Positions 62,857 to 64,000 of a DNA stretch of 64,000 bases are shown one piece after another (positions within the stretch are counted from its first letter, which is position 1; each line of letters begins with the position of its first letter). The notes beneath the pieces were generated by a model that worked only from the letters and a program-made list of their open reading frames with translations, made no database searches and was not told where the DNA came from. Made by a program: the position numbers and the translations under genes. Where the stretch lies: the NCBI RefSeq assembly GCF_022344005.1, contig NZ_CP092190.1, positions 806,001 through 870,000 of the forward strand, written 5' to 3'. The DNA is from Deinococcus sp. KNUC1210 (GTDB lineage Bacteria > Deinococcota > Deinococci > Deinococcales > Deinococcaceae).

Positions 62857-63919
62857 CATCCACCCCGACCGCTTCGCTGACGTGCGTGAACCCGTCGCGG
62901 CGCAGCAGTTCTTTCAGTCCCGCGTTGATGCGGGCGGGCAGCGTCGGCCCCGCGTAGATCAGAGCGGTGTACAGCTCGACCAGACTGGCTCCGGCACGAA
63001 TCTTGCGGTAGGCGTCCTGGGCGCTGAAGATGCCTCCCACCCCCACCAGAGGGAGTTTTCCGGCGCTCAGGCGGTAACTCTGAGCGATCAGGGCGGTCGA
63101 GCGGGCTTCCAGCGGGCGACCGCTCAGCCCGCCCGCCTCGCCCCGCGCCGCGCTGCTCAGACCGTCCCGGCTGAGGGTAGTGTTCGACACGATCAGGCCC
63201 GACACCCCCACCTCGGCCACCGCCGACACACTCGCGGCGAAATCGCCCGCCTCCATATCGGGTGACAGCTTGACGAGGACCGGCAGGCCGGGACGCCGCG
63301 CCGTCACTTCTGCCAGCACCGCGCCCACCAGCCGCGACAGCTCGTCTGCGGCCTGAAGAGAGCGCAGACCGGGTGTATTCGGACTGCTGACATTGATCAC
63401 GAAGCCGTCGGCGCGAGCATGCAGCGCCGCCACCGCCTTCAGGTAGTCGTCGGCGGCTTCCTCGTTGGGCGTGTCTTTGTTCTTGCCGATGTTCACCCAC
63501 ACGGGCGCGTGACGCCCGGCCCGGAGGTGCTGCGCCATCTGCGGCGCTCCCGCGTTGTTGAAGCCCATGCGGTTGATGAGCGCGGCGTCTTCCGGCAGCC
63601 GGAACAGGCGCGGCAGCGGATTGCCCGGCTGCGGGCGCGGCGTGACGGTGCCCACCTCCATGAACCCGAAACCCAGCGCCGTGAAGACCGGCACCGCTTC
63701 GGCGTTCTTGTCGAGGCCCGCTGCCAGCCCCAGCGGAGAGCTGAAACGCTGGCCCCACAGCGTCTGGGTCAGAGCCGGATCGGGGCGGGCGAGCTGACCG
63801 GCCAGCAGGGCGCTGAATCCGGGAAGCTGACCGGCCAGCGCCGCACCCCGCATGGTGAGGTGGTGGGCGCGTTCGGCATCCAGGCGAAAGAGCAGCGGTT
63901 TGGCAAAGCGCGCATACAT
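62846..63919 (-). CDS. pyrD: Dihydroorotate dehydrogenase (quinone), class 2
   Basis: A 357-residue FMN enzyme that oxidises dihydroorotate and reduces quinone. The N-terminal amphipathic helices (MYARFAKPLLFRLDAERAHH) bind the membrane. PLGLAAGLDKNAEAV, FGFMEVGTVTPRPQPGNPLP, NRMGFNNAGA and NVSSPNTPGLR (the catalytic Ser region of class 2) are present, and GGIFSAQDAYRKIRAGASLV ends the FMN site. It is separate from the pyr operon but serves the same pathway. TATCCT lies 6 nt before the ATG. Confidence 0.95.
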   Translation of the reverse strand: MYARFAKPLLFRLDAERAHHLTMRGAALAGQLPGFSALLAGQLARPDPALTQTLWGQRFSSPLGLAAGLDKNAEAVPVFTALGFGFMEVGTVTPRPQPGNPLPRLFRLPEDAALINRMGFNNAGAPQMAQHLRAGRHAPVWVNIGKNKDTPNEEAADDYLKAVAALHARADGFVINVSSPNTPGLRSLQAADELSRLVGAVLAEVTARRPGLPVLVKLSPDMEAGDFAASVSAVAEVGVSGLIVSNTTLSRDGLSSAARGEAGGLSGRPLEARSTALIAQSYRLSAGKLPLVGVGGIFSAQDAYRKIRAGASLVELYTALIYAGPTLPARINAGLKELLRRDGFTHVSEAVGVDVRA

Positions 63920-63925
63920 GGGAAG

Positions 63926-63931
63926 AGGATA
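63926..63931 (-). promoter_or_regulatory. -10 element of pyrD (leaderless)
   Basis: TATCCT on the minus strand, 6 nt before the ATG at 63919. Confidence 0.55.
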
Positions 63932-64000
63932 GGGGTTAGAAGGGCAGGATCAGGAATCAGGAACAGACAGGCCGCCGGGAACGCTCAGCCGTCACCGCTC

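Overview
The window looks like a chromosome segment of a Deinococcus species. The sequence is GC-rich. It carries a complete 14-subunit complex I operon with Thermus/Deinococcus-type proteins, a SpoVS homologue in a gene set with no sporulation genes, and many genes whose start codon lies 5-8 nt after a TANNNT -10 hexamer, the leaderless layout known from Deinococcus. No rRNA, CRISPR array, insertion sequence or phage gene was seen, and no complete tRNA.

Layout. 1-6.1 kb: a DUF4388 gene, NDH-2, a LacI-family regulator, a copper-delivery/oxidase-assembly operon (PCu(A)C, SCO1, CtaG) and purine nucleoside phosphorylase. 6.2-9.3 kb: RsmB, SpoVS, TyrA. 9.4-24.9 kb: the nuo operon on the minus strand, in the order A-B-C-D-(DinB-like)-E-F-G-H-I-J-K-L-M-N, with short overlaps and several spacers built of 7-bp repeats. 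25-35.8 kb: a methyltransferase, a histidine kinase, an M3 oligopeptidase, a tandem GNAT protein, QueA with a NYN nuclease, PEP carboxylase and a YmdB-type phosphoesterase. 35.8-36.6 kb: a non-coding block with two inverted copies of a repeat of about 130 bp. 36.6-40.3 kb: a molybdopterin oxidoreductase of the YjgC/YrhE group with its DUF1641 partner. 40.4-43.3 kb: a tightly overlapped five-gene operon pairing a lipoprotein that has an Ig domain and a cohesin-like domain with a secreted dockerin protein. 43.3-52.5 kb: an MFS transporter, MiaA, a BMP-type binding protein, Hsp20, an RHH protein, a small membrane protein, a subtilase, an SDR, an App1-type phosphatase and exonuclease III. 52.7-57 kb: a 1413-residue RNase R with a long disordered N-terminus. 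57-61.2 kb: the pyr operon (pyrR-pyrB-arr-pyrC-methyltransferase), with a leader that looks like a PyrR and leader-peptide attenuator, and with a rifampin ADP-ribosyltransferase gene between pyrB and pyrC. 61.3-63.9 kb: a second Hsp20 behind a HAIR-like element, a thioredoxin-like pair, and pyrD.

Sequence quality. At least six genes (ctaG, deoD, nuoA, the cohesin-like lipoprotein, pyrC, pyrR), and probably miaA, show a frame break that adding one base to a homopolymer run restores exactly. All are apparent one-base losses. This looks like systematic homopolymer error rather than gene decay, and it produces false fusions (NuoA-NuoB, MiaA-BMP).

Most interesting: the cohesin-like/dockerin operon, the pyr leader, the arr insertion inside the pyr operon, the RNase R with eight evenly scattered basic AT-hook-like motifs, and the inverted repeat pair upstream of the formate dehydrogenase-like gene.
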